Below are positions 8,117-15,687 of a stretch of 48,295 nucleotides of DNA, in pieces. Under the pieces are notes generated by a model, which worked only from the letters and a program-made list of their open reading frames with translations, did not search any database and was not told the origin of the DNA. Source of the DNA: an uncultured Collinsella sp. (lineage in GTDB: Bacteria; Actinomycetota; Coriobacteriia; Coriobacteriales; Coriobacteriaceae); NCBI GenBank assembly GCA_934650095.1, contig CAKUFT010000009.1, positions 1-48,295 of the forward strand, given 5' to 3'. The position numbers were made by a program, and so were the translations under genes. Within the stretch, counting starts at the first letter, position 1, and each line of letters starts with the position of its first letter.

Positions 8117-9084
8117 TGGTTGATGTGGACGTGGGCGGCTTCGCGGCGGCGCTTCCGTATCTGCGCCGTCAGACCGCGCGCGCTCTCGACGCCCGCGTCA
8201 TGACGGGAGAGTGGCTAACACCCGAGCTCGAGCTCGGGTGCGCGAGTGGTTGCTGGCTGCATCGTGCGGCTGGCACGGTACCCCGACCTGTGGTGTTCGA
8301 GCTCCACGGGGGCGGCTTCGCGCTCGGCGATGCCCGCAAGGGCGATGCGTTGCGCGCTTGGGTACGCGACACCTTCGATGTCAACGTCGTGGGGATCGAG
8401 TACCGCTTGGCGCCGGAACATCCGTTTCCTGCCGCACTCAACGACGTGGTGGGCACGGTCCGGCGTATCGTCACCGGTGGTGAGGTCGAGGTCGCGCCGG
8501 CCCACGCCGTGCTCATGGGCTACAGTGCCGGGGCGAACCTGGCCGTCGCCTACGCCCTGCTCTCCCAACGCGACGACTCGGCTCCACTTGTCTCGGGTTT
8601 GGCTCTCCATTATCCGTGTCTCGATGTGGCTGAACGGATCGATTCGAGCGGCGTACGTGCTTGCGATTTGCCGGTCGACAAAATGGCCGCGTTCTCGGCA
8701 ATGTATGCGGGGGAGCGTGATGAGACAGATCCGTTGATGTCTCCCGTGCATGCAGTCGATGGCGAGCTCGCTGCGTTGCCGCCCACGGTGTTCTGTCCGG
8801 TCGAGGGCGATGCGCTCCTTCCTCAGGCGGAGACGCTGTGCCGCCGCATGGTTGATGCGGGTGCGCCTGGCATCTGGAATCCCGTCGCGGGCGTCTACCA
8901 CGGCTACATCGAGGATGCGGCCGATATGGAGACATTTCGAGCCATCTCGATGCCTGAGACCGTCGCCGCACGACCCCGTGGGTTCCAACGAGCTGCCGCC
9001 CGCGCCGTCAAAACGTCCCTTGAACATCTGCTCGGGCCGGCATGCCATGAGGTGCCGTTTCCCGGCCTTGAAGATCCGGAGTAG
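8116..9084 (+). CDS. HSL-type alpha/beta hydrolase (esterase/lipase)
   Basis: A 322-residue esterase of the hormone-sensitive-lipase group. The oxyanion-hole motif HGGGF is at 64-68, YRLAPEHPFPAAL at 96-108, and the nucleophile Ser137 is in GYSAGA. The catalytic acid is probably in the FCPVEGDALLPQAE segment and the histidine in YHGYIEDA. The ATG overlaps the Pta stop by one base, implying translational coupling. It is the second hydrolase in the cluster. Known relatives cleave short-chain acyl esters; here it may release the acid that the kinase/acyltransferase pair handles, or act as a thioesterase or acyltransferase on the carrier-bound group. No signal peptide. Confidence 0.88.
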   Translation: MVDVDVGGFAAALPYLRRQTARALDARVMTGEWLTPELELGCASGCWLHRAAGTVPRPVVFELHGGGFALGDARKGDALRAWVRDTFDVNVVGIEYRLAPEHPFPAALNDVVGTVRRIVTGGEVEVAPAHAVLMGYSAGANLAVAYALLSQRDDSAPLVSGLALHYPCLDVAERIDSSGVRACDLPVDKMAAFSAMYAGERDETDPLMSPVHAVDGELAALPPTVFCPVEGDALLPQAETLCRRMVDAGAPGIWNPVAGVYHGYIEDAADMETFRAISMPETVAARPRGFQRAAARAVKTSLEHLLGPACHEVPFPGLEDPE

Positions 9085-9089
9085 CTGCC

Positions 9090-9488
9090 ATGTGCAAATG
9101 GAATATCGCGACCATCCTCTGCGACCTCGTGCTTGCGTTGGTTATCAACACTTCGGCGATGCTCATCGGCGGTGCCGAGATCACATTTCAATCTTGGTAT
9201 CCGGGCGTGGCGTCGGCGTTTTTCACCAATGTGCTGCTGCAACTCGTGCTGCCCGTTCCCGGGTTTGCCGTCGCGGTGACCGGATGGGTGGGAGAGCACC
9301 GTTGGCGTCCCATTGTCCAAGTCTTTGTCGAGAACTTCGTCTTCGTGACGTGCATCTCCTTCACCATGGCTCTGATCCAGACGCCGGCGGGTGGCGATGT
9401 CGTCGCCGCGTGGCTCGCGACGTATATCCAGCTCGTGCTTATCGGCTACGTGACGTCGCTTGTGCTTTTCGCAATCCAAAACCGCTAG
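9090..9488 (+). CDS. Small four-helix membrane protein, unknown function
   Basis: A 132-residue protein with four likely transmembrane helices (around residues 7-30, 40-65, 75-98 and 105-128) and short polar loops. It starts 5 bp after the esterase stop, so it belongs to the same transcript. The family is not recognised with confidence; the pattern resembles small DUF2798-like proteins, but I cannot confirm this. It could be a transporter subunit or a membrane anchor for the pathway. Confidence 0.7.
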   Translation: MCKWNIATILCDLVLALVINTSAMLIGGAEITFQSWYPGVASAFFTNVLLQLVLPVPGFAVAVTGWVGEHRWRPIVQVFVENFVFVTCISFTMALIQTPAGGDVVAAWLATYIQLVLIGYVTSLVLFAIQNR

Positions 9489-9589
9489 CCGGTAACGCCG
9501 CCAGCCTCCGTCACCGGGCCTCCATTTTCATTCTCGATAACACCGCTTGCCCCTGTTGATTCATTTCCTCAGATAGAAAGGAAGCTTTC

Positions 9590-10714
9590 ATGAGCTACAA
9601 GATCATGACCCTCTCCCCGGGTTCCACCTCAACCAAGGTTGCCGTGTTCGACGGCACCGAGGCTCTGTTCCGTCTCAACGTCACCCATCCGGCCGAGGAG
9701 CTCGCCCGCTTCGACCAGGCTGCCGACCAGTTCGAATACCGCAAGGAGACCATTCTTGCCGCGCTTGAGGAGCACGGCATCAAGCTCGAGGACATCGATG
9801 CGTTCTCCGGCTACTGCGGCTCCATGGGTCCCACCGTCGGTGGTATCTTTGCGATTGACGATACGGTCTGCGACCACGTCATGAACGCCGGCGTCAACCA
9901 TCCTGCCATTTTAGGTGCGCCGCTGCTGCAGGCTTTTGCCCAGCAGGTGGGCAAGCCTGCCTACGCTGTCAACCAGCCCGATACCGACGAACTCGAGAAC
10001 GTTGCCCGTATCACCGGCTATCCCGGTGTCTATCGCAAGAGCCACGTGCACTGCCTCAACCAGAAGGAATGCGCCCTTCGCTGCGCTGCCGAGCTCGGTA
10101 CCACCTATGCCGAGGGCAACTTCATCGTCGCGCACGTGGGCGGCGGCCTTTCCGTGGCCTGCCACAACCATGGTCGCATGATCGACACCAACGACGTGCT
10201 CGAGGGCTCCGGCCCCTTTGCGCCCAACCGCTCGGGCGATGCACCGCTCAAGCCCGTCGTCAAGCTCGCCTTCTCCGAGGGCGCCGTCAAGAAGCAGATG
10301 GACGGCGTGATTGGCAAGACCGGCGGCCTCGTGGGCCTGTGCGGCACCGACGATGCCCGCATCATCTGCAAGCGCATCGAGGAGGGCGACGAGTGGGCGA
10401 AAGTCGTCTATGACGCCATGGCCTACCAGGTCGCCAAGTATATCGGTGCTTTCGCGGCCGCGCTCAAGGGCAAGGTCGACGGCATCGTTCTCACCGGCGG
10501 TGTCTCCAATGACCCGTACTTCACCGGCTATGTGCGCGAGCGCGTTGAGTGGATCGCGCCGGTCAAGATCTACGGCGGCGACTTCGAGATGGATGCCCTC
10601 GCATCCGGTGCCATTCGTGCCCTCGAGGGAACCGAGGACGTCATGACCTTCACCGGCGAGCCTTCTTGGAAGGGCTTCACGACGCCCGGCGCCTTTGCCG
10701 ATGTCGAGGCATAA
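9590..10714 (+). CDS. Butyrate-kinase-like short-chain acyl kinase
   Basis: A 374-residue ASKHA-fold kinase that interconverts a carboxylic acid plus ATP with acyl phosphate plus ADP. The N-terminal phosphate-binding motif LSPGSTSTKVAVF (about 8-20), the GYCGSMGPTVGG block, HVHCLNQ, the adenosine-site glycine block IVAHVGGGLSVACH and the C-terminal DGIVLTGGVSND are characteristic of butyrate kinases. The length is close to Buk (about 355) rather than AckA (about 400). Strong AGAAAGGAAG site before the ATG at 9590. It acts with the Pta-type gene in the same cluster. Direction in the cell is open: ATP gain from acyl-ACP or acyl-CoA, or activation of an imported acid. Confidence 0.88.
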   Translation: MSYKIMTLSPGSTSTKVAVFDGTEALFRLNVTHPAEELARFDQAADQFEYRKETILAALEEHGIKLEDIDAFSGYCGSMGPTVGGIFAIDDTVCDHVMNAGVNHPAILGAPLLQAFAQQVGKPAYAVNQPDTDELENVARITGYPGVYRKSHVHCLNQKECALRCAAELGTTYAEGNFIVAHVGGGLSVACHNHGRMIDTNDVLEGSGPFAPNRSGDAPLKPVVKLAFSEGAVKKQMDGVIGKTGGLVGLCGTDDARIICKRIEEGDEWAKVVYDAMAYQVAKYIGAFAAALKGKVDGIVLTGGVSNDPYFTGYVRERVEWIAPVKIYGGDFEMDALASGAIRALEGTEDVMTFTGEPSWKGFTTPGAFADVEA

Positions 10715-10724
10715 GGGGGACGCG

Positions 10725-12023
10725 GTGTCACTGGGAACAACTTCTGCTGCGGGGGCTCAGGCCCCCGCCTGCCGCAGCGGGTTTCACTATGCATACCTGA
10801 TCGTGGCTGCCGGTATCGTGATCGCCGGCATCCCGTGCGCGCTCGTGCTGAGCTGTGCCGGTATCTTCTTCACCCCGGTGAGCGAGTATTTTGGCGTCGC
10901 CCGTGCATCGTTCACCATGTATTTCTCGATCCTCAACTTGGCGATGATGCTCATGTTGCCGGTTGCGGGCAAGCTTATGAGCCGATTCGACACGCGTGCC
11001 GTGCTCTCGGCTGCCGTCGCCCTCGATGGCATCGCGCTTGTCGCCATGTCGCGCTTCACCGCTGTCTGGATGTTCTATATCGCGGGCATAGCGCTTGGTA
11101 TCGGTACGGCGCCGCTCATCTATCTCGCCGTCCCCACGCTCATCAACGCGTGGTGCAAGAAGAGGGTCGGTTTCTTCGTGGGCCTCTGCATGGCGTTTAC
11201 CGGTATCGGCGGCGTCGTCTTTAACCCGCTCGGTACGGCGCTGATCTCGTCGGGTGCCGAGGGCTGGCGCATGGGGTATCTGATCTTCGGTCTGATCGTG
11301 CTTATCGTCGCCCTGCCGTTCACGTTTCTTGTGGTTCGTTCCAAGCCGGCGGATAAGGGCCTGCTTCCCTACGGTGCCGAGGACGTTGCTTCCGAGGATG
11401 GGAGCGTAACTGAAGGCGCGGCTGCCGCCTCCACCGAGCAAGGTGTGATGGCTGCGCAGGCCATGCGCATGCCCGCGTTTTTTGCGCTTGTCGTGTTCTC
11501 CTTCGTCATCACGGTCAACCAGACGGTTTATCAATTCCTGCCGTCGTACTGTCTCTCGTTTGCTGACTCCGCACCCGCGATCGCTGCGATCTCGGGCGTG
11601 GTGGCAAGCGCCTGTATGGCGGGCCAAGCGATCGGCAAGGTCGTGCTCGGCGTGGTCAACGACAGGTCGGCCAAGCTCGGGCTCTCGCTTGGCGTGGCCT
11701 GCGGCATTCTGGGTGTTGCCCTCATGGCGCTCGTCCCCGGAATCAGCGTGGCCCTGCTCGCGGGCGCTTTCGCCTTTGGCTTTGTTTACGCGTGTACCAC
11801 GGTACAGACGCCGCTGTTGGTGCGCTCCGCCTTTGGGTCGCTCGACTACGCCAACATCTACTCGCGTGTGTCGATCGCTGGAGCTCTTGGCAGCGCGGTC
11901 GCCTCGATCTTCTGGGGCTTTGTGATCGATCTGCCCGGTGGCTTCACGCTCATGTTTGGCCTGTCCGTCGTCTGCATGGTCCTCTGCTTTGCCTTTGGCA
12001 TGCTTGCCCTGCGCCGTAAATAG
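10725..12023 (+). CDS. MFS transporter, second of the cluster
   Basis: A 432-residue, 12-helix Major Facilitator protein. The chosen start is a GTG at 10725, with AAGGGGGA five bases upstream overlapping the kinase stop codon; upstream ATGs lie inside the kinase gene. Helices are in two halves, with a central acidic loop (EDVASEDGSVTEGAAAAST) at about residues 215-235. After helix 2 comes GKLMSRFDTRAVL, a version of the MFS loop motif. It differs clearly from the first MFS protein of the cluster, so the two probably move different compounds, such as substrate in and acid product out. Confidence 0.82.
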   Translation: MSLGTTSAAGAQAPACRSGFHYAYLIVAAGIVIAGIPCALVLSCAGIFFTPVSEYFGVARASFTMYFSILNLAMMLMLPVAGKLMSRFDTRAVLSAAVALDGIALVAMSRFTAVWMFYIAGIALGIGTAPLIYLAVPTLINAWCKKRVGFFVGLCMAFTGIGGVVFNPLGTALISSGAEGWRMGYLIFGLIVLIVALPFTFLVVRSKPADKGLLPYGAEDVASEDGSVTEGAAAASTEQGVMAAQAMRMPAFFALVVFSFVITVNQTVYQFLPSYCLSFADSAPAIAAISGVVASACMAGQAIGKVVLGVVNDRSAKLGLSLGVACGILGVALMALVPGISVALLAGAFAFGFVYACTTVQTPLLVRSAFGSLDYANIYSRVSIAGALGSAVASIFWGFVIDLPGGFTLMFGLSVVCMVLCFAFGMLALRRK

Positions 12024-12380
12024 AGATTTTCGTCAAGAAGGATCGCCAAAAGCGCGCCTTCCAAGCTTCAAAGGTTCATCCCTTCGGTGAGGTACGGCTG
12101 CATGAAGAAGGGAGCGATAGAAGCACAGGTCGCGGATGTCGGCTCGGTGCAAAGTCGCACGTCAACGGCGTTGGGGATATGAGGTGCGGGACGGTGCCGA
12201 CGGGTTTGTCCTGCTTCGACACCCTCCATTGGGACATCTTTGTCCGTGCCAGACACTATGACCCAATCCGAGGGCACGGAAACGACAGGAGCCCCCGCTC
12301 GTGACCGCGGGTCGGGGCTGCGACAATGTTGTTGAAGTGCCAGAGGCGCAGCCGCGCCGCAACGAGGTTGGGAGGCTCCC

Positions 12381-13502
12381 GTGCCTAGATATTCTACCGC
12401 CTTCGGAATGGACGTACACCTCCGGTCCACGACCGTCTGCGCGCTCGACGCGGAGACGGGCGAGGCCGTGACGAGGAGGTTCCGGGGCAACCCGTGGGGC
12501 GAGGTCGCGGAGTGGATGTCGGGCTTCCCCGGCCCGTCGCTCGCCGCCTACGAGAGCGGCTACCTCGGCTTCGCCCCGCAGAGGGAGCTCTCCGGCCTCG
12601 GCGTCGACTGCGTCGTCGCGGCCGTCTCCAAGGTCCCCAGGTCGGCAGCCGACCTCTCGTCCAAGAACGACCGCAACGACGCGGCCAGGATGGCCAAGGC
12701 GATACTGTCGCACGACGTCACCCCGGTATGGGTGCCGTCCCCCGAGATCGAGGGGCTCAGGGACCTCGCCGCCGCCCACGACGCGGCGACCGCCAGGCTC
12801 GCGGCGGCGAAGCAGCGGCTCCTGGCGTTCCTCGCCCGCCGGGGCTACGCCTACGGCGGCACGACGCCGGCCGGAAACCCCCGGAAGTACTGGACGTACG
12901 ACTTCCTCAGGTGGCTCGACAAGGTTCGGCCCGCCGACGACGGCGGCATCCGGGCGCTCGCGGCGCTGAGGAACGAGGTCGAGGCGGCGGCCGAGGCGCG
13001 CGACGACCTCCTCGCCGAGTACAGGGCCGCCGTCGCGGCGGGCCCCCTCTCGGCGGAGGTCGAGGCGCTCCAGTCGATCAAGGGGTGCGGGTTCGCGCTC
13101 GCCGCCGCCTTCGCGTCCGAGGTCGGCGACTTCTCGAGGTTCCGCTCCGGCAGGCAGGTGACGGCCTACTTCGGCCTCGTCCCGAAGCAGAGGTCGAGCG
13201 CGGACTCCGTGCGCCTCGGCGGGATCAGCGGGGCCGGCAACGCGCTCGTCAGGAGGCTGGCGGTCGAGGGGTCCTGGTGCTACGCCCAGGCCGGCCACCA
13301 GCCGAAGCTGATGCCCAAGGGCTCCGGCGTCCCCCTCGAGATAAGGATGCACGGGAGGAAGGGGTCCGAGCGCCTGCTCCGGCGCCGCGAGGAGATGCTC
13401 GCAAGGGGCATGCCCCAGGCGAAGGCGAACGCCGCCACCGCCGCCGAGCTCGTGAGGTGGCTGTGGGCCCTCGGCACGATGTGCCGGGAGGCAACCGAAT
13501 AG
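12381..13502 (+). CDS. IS110-family transposase (DEDD, serine-recombinase-like)
   Basis: A 373-residue transposase. The N-terminal RuvC-like DEDD domain has the first aspartate in FGMDVH, the glutamate in AYESGYLG and the double aspartate block SKNDRNDAARM. The C-terminal Transposase_20 region (LQSIKGCGFALAAAFASEVG, then AYFGLVPKQRSSADSVRLGG) contains the ISGAGN serine motif. Start is a GTG at 12381 after a GGGAGG site. In this family the enzyme recombines DNA guided by a structured RNA encoded in a noncoding end of the element. The gene is intact. Confidence 0.93.
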   Translation: MPRYSTAFGMDVHLRSTTVCALDAETGEAVTRRFRGNPWGEVAEWMSGFPGPSLAAYESGYLGFAPQRELSGLGVDCVVAAVSKVPRSAADLSSKNDRNDAARMAKAILSHDVTPVWVPSPEIEGLRDLAAAHDAATARLAAAKQRLLAFLARRGYAYGGTTPAGNPRKYWTYDFLRWLDKVRPADDGGIRALAALRNEVEAAAEARDDLLAEYRAAVAAGPLSAEVEALQSIKGCGFALAAAFASEVGDFSRFRSGRQVTAYFGLVPKQRSSADSVRLGGISGAGNALVRRLAVEGSWCYAQAGHQPKLMPKGSGVPLEIRMHGRKGSERLLRRREEMLARGMPQAKANAATAAELVRWLWALGTMCREATE

Positions 13503-13765
13503 ACATAGCCCCCGTCCCGGCGAGCCGGGCAGCCTTCGGGGATACCCCCGTTCTCGCTGTGCGCGCGGCGGCCGCCGCATGCGCGTAGCCAGACTTGGGG
13601 AGCCCCGCCGAAGGAGAGGATTGCGGGCCGCCGGAGCGGTATCCGCGGATATGAGACTGAGCCGAAGGCGTCGACGACATGCCGGGGGCGGACCGGGACG
13701 GGTTCAACGGCGGGCCCCGCCGACCGATTGCAAGCGGTCGGCGGGGCCATTGTGGCTCTTGACAG
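13503..13765 (+). ncRNA. Candidate bridge RNA region of the IS element
   Basis: The noncoding right end between the transposase stop and the right inverted repeat is 263 bp and highly structured. At 13713-13748 lies a perfect 14-bp hairpin (GGCCCCGCCGACCG / CGGTCGGCGGGGCC) with an 8-nt loop. IS1111-group elements are known to encode their bridge RNA downstream of the transposase. The assignment rests on group and position; the target and donor guide loops were not resolved. Confidence 0.45.
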
Positions 13766-13877
13766 CGGATTGGGTCATATGAGCGAGCGGTCGTATATGC
13801 GCGGTGTTCTTTGGTTTGGGTGCGGGGTATTATCCTGAAACGTCGCTGTTGTTTCGATTTTGAAAGATGGGCCCGAC

Positions 13878-14252
13878 ATGGTCAAAGGTATAGGGATCGA
13901 TACGGTCGATATTGAAGAGATGCGCCGACTTTGTTCCGACTTGGACGGGGCGTTCGTTCGCCGCACCTTCACCGAGGCCGAATGTACCCAGGCTGCCTTA
14001 AGGCATGATACGGCTCAAGTCCTCGCCGGCAAGTTTGCCGTCAAGGAGGCGGCGTTCAAGGCTTTGGCAGGCCTTACGACCGAAGGCTTCGACTTACGGA
14101 TCGTTGAAACACTGGAAGACGTTAGCGGCGCACCGCATATCACGCTCGCGGGACCACTTGCGTCGGTGCTCGCCGAGGCTGATGTAACCGAGTTGCTTGT
14201 CTCTATTACCAACGAGCGGGACCTGGCCACGGCTATCGTGCTGGCGCAATAA
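13878..14252 (+). CDS. acpS: Holo-[acyl-carrier-protein] synthase
   Basis: A 124-residue phosphopantetheinyl transferase, close to the normal AcpS length. It moves 4'-phosphopantetheine from CoA to the serine of an acyl carrier protein. The Mg-binding aspartate is in GIGIDTVDIEEM and the catalytic glutamate in KFAVKEAAFKAL. It starts at ATG 13878 (an earlier in-frame ATG at 13860 is possible) and is followed by a strong terminator. Apart from the inserted IS element it would be the last gene of the cluster that contains the atypical ACP, so it may be that ACP's dedicated partner. It could also be the only AcpS of the cell; the rest of the genome would decide. Confidence 0.9.
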   Translation: MVKGIGIDTVDIEEMRRLCSDLDGAFVRRTFTEAECTQAALRHDTAQVLAGKFAVKEAAFKALAGLTTEGFDLRIVETLEDVSGAPHITLAGPLASVLAEADVTELLVSITNERDLATAIVLAQ

Positions 14253-14265
14253 CTTGATTTCGTAT

Positions 14266-14303
14266 AGACCGGACGTCTTTTGCAAGATTGTCCGGTCTTT
14301 TTT
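14266..14303 (+). terminator. Rho-independent terminator after acpS
   Basis: AGACCGGAC (14266-14274) pairs perfectly with GTCCGGTCT (14290-14298), followed by a run of Ts through 14303. It marks the end of the plus-strand cluster. Confidence 0.85.
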
Positions 14304-14613
14304 GCCTTCTATCGGTCCATACATTCGGGATTTGTTGCGAGAGGGGGTAGCGATGATTCCATCCAGCGCTTTGAACTCACTGTTTCTGGCCCGCGGGACC
14401 GCCTGGCGTAAGTCTTGCAAAGCCTTATTTCGGAAGTGAGGGGAAAACTGAGAATTTGTCGACAAGACGACCATTTTTGCCATCTGTGGCCTGCGGTTTT
14501 GTTGACAAAAAACCAGTTGTGCTTACCGGTTTTCGATTTTTCCCCGCACTTCCGGAACCCTGTCATGAAAGGGCGCGAGTCGGGTACAGTAAACGCATTT
14601 AAGTATGCGTAAC
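14304..14613. repeat. Noncoding gap with an imperfect inverted repeat
   Basis: TTCGGAAGTGAGGGGAAAA near 14429-14447 is inversely repeated around 14537-14556 (TCCGGAAGTGCGGGGAAAA on the minus strand). The 90 bp between contain TTGTCGACAA and GTTGACAAAA. A micro-ORF of 28 codons (14353-14439) with GAGGGGG upstream ends inside the left arm. It is unlike any family I know and is not called as a gene. ACGCAT/ATGCGT at 14592-14609 is a short palindrome near the next gene. Confidence 0.45.
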
Positions 14614-14660
14614 ATGGCACCAGACCGGTCGAGTCGCACCTCGGCGCGGTCTGGTGCCAT
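14614..14660 (+). promoter_or_regulatory. Leader hairpin before alpha/beta hydrolase gene
   Basis: ATGGCACCAGACC (14614-14626) is perfectly complementary to GGTCTGGTGCCAT (14648-14660). It ends 18 bases before the hydrolase start codon and has no T-run, so it could affect translation initiation or be an operator. Confidence 0.45.
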
Positions 14661-14678
14661 TGACGATGGGGACACAGT

Positions 14679-15476
14679 ATGGATTTTACGGTTGAGAATG
14701 CGGGCACCGCGATTGCCTGTCGCGAGTATGCCGGCCCGGACGTGCCGTCCGATGCGCCTGCTCTGGTATGCGTGCACGGAGCCTGCGTCGATGGCGTCTT
14801 TTTTGACGGTATCGCCCGCGAGCTCAGCCGCGACTACCGCGTAATTACCTACGACCGTCGCGGTTGCGGTGGGAGCGGCGATGCTGCGGACGGCCTCTAT
14901 GACCTCGCCGCTCAGGCCGCCGATCTGCAAGCCGTAATCGAGTACGTCGGCGCTCCGGCAAACGTGCTCGCGCACAGCGCTGGTACGCTGGTGGCCATGG
15001 AGCTTCTGCGCGCCAACCCCAAGGCCGTCTCGCGAGCCATCCTGCACGAGCCTGCCGTGACGGATGAGGGCGTTGGCATGGGCGCGAGTCCGGTCCTACT
15101 TAAGATGATCGATGCCGGAAAAGTCTCGCGAGCCCTCATGCTTTTCCTCGGCGCCATGGGCGATTCCGACCCCGAGGCTCCCAAGTCGACGCCGGCAGAG
15201 GCAGAGCATGCCCTGCGCAACGGGCGCTGCTTTATGGCAAACGAATACGCGACCAACATGACGTATGTCCCCGATTGGGAGAAGGTCCGCGCGTCGGGCG
15301 CTGTCGCCGCCGTGTGCCTAGGTGAGCTCTCGATTGGCACGCCCCGCGAGGCGGGCACGAGGATGGCGGCTGAGCTTTTGGACTGTCCGCTCGTGACGAT
15401 CCCGGGCGCGCACAACGGCCTGCGCGATCGCCCGGTAGCGGCTGCCCAGACTGTCCGTGGCATTCTGGGGTTCTAG
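14679..15476 (+). CDS. Alpha/beta-fold hydrolase
   Basis: A 265-residue cytoplasmic hydrolase of the AB_hydrolase_1 type. The oxyanion region is VCVHGACVDGVFF (about 30-42), then YDRRGCGGSG (about 61-70), with the nucleophile serine at about 106 in LAHSAGT. The catalytic histidine is probably in IPGAHNGLRDRP near the C-terminus. It has its own leader hairpin and no same-strand neighbour within 200 bp. The substrate is unknown; esterase, lactonase and C-C hydrolase members share this layout. Confidence 0.83.
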   Translation: MDFTVENAGTAIACREYAGPDVPSDAPALVCVHGACVDGVFFDGIARELSRDYRVITYDRRGCGGSGDAADGLYDLAAQAADLQAVIEYVGAPANVLAHSAGTLVAMELLRANPKAVSRAILHEPAVTDEGVGMGASPVLLKMIDAGKVSRALMLFLGAMGDSDPEAPKSTPAEAEHALRNGRCFMANEYATNMTYVPDWEKVRASGAVAAVCLGELSIGTPREAGTRMAAELLDCPLVTIPGAHNGLRDRPVAAAQTVRGILGF

Positions 15477-15620
15477 CATCCGCAATAGCCAAAGCAGGCT
15501 CCATCCGCAAACGTTTCGGCCGTGTTAACAAATGTGCTCAAAACCTCACGTCTGCGACTTCAATCGCGCCGCCTGTCAACTCATAAAAATGTAACAGCAT
15601 TCACGTACTTACCTGCATCG

Positions 15621-15638
15621 ACAAGGTGTTACCCTTGT
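15621..15638. promoter_or_regulatory. Small inverted repeat upstream of HD-GYP gene
   Basis: ACAAGG (15621-15626) and CCTTGT (15633-15638) form a 6-bp inverted repeat 50 bp before the start codon, where the promoter would be expected. It may be an operator; weak evidence. Confidence 0.25.
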
Positions 15639-15687
15639 AGCATTTGGAACCCACCGCTACCATGCGAACCTATCGAAAGGGCCCCAT

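Larger units (their letters stand above)
12250..13785 (+). mobile_element. IS110-family (IS1111-group-like) insertion sequence
   Basis: The element carries one transposase gene and perfect 14-bp subterminal inverted repeats: TATGACCCAATCCG at 12257-12270 and its reverse complement at 13766-13779. Subterminal repeats are characteristic of the IS1111 group within IS110. The exact ends are approximate, because these elements leave no useful target duplication. It sits between the second MFS gene and acpS. The 230 bp to its left (12024-12249) hold no convincing gene. The body is higher in GC (CCG, GGC, GAG codons) than its neighbours, consistent with recent arrival. Confidence 0.8.

Noticed and set aside
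9090..9488. Naming a family for the small membrane protein in the cluster.
   Set aside because: Only a general four-helix pattern is visible; the resemblance to DUF2798 is too weak to assert.
12162..13588. Long frames in other phases and on the opposite strand of the IS110 transposase.
   Set aside because: Very Arg/Gly/Ala-rich translations caused by extreme GC; the DEDD and ISGAGN motifs occur only in the 12381-13502 frame.
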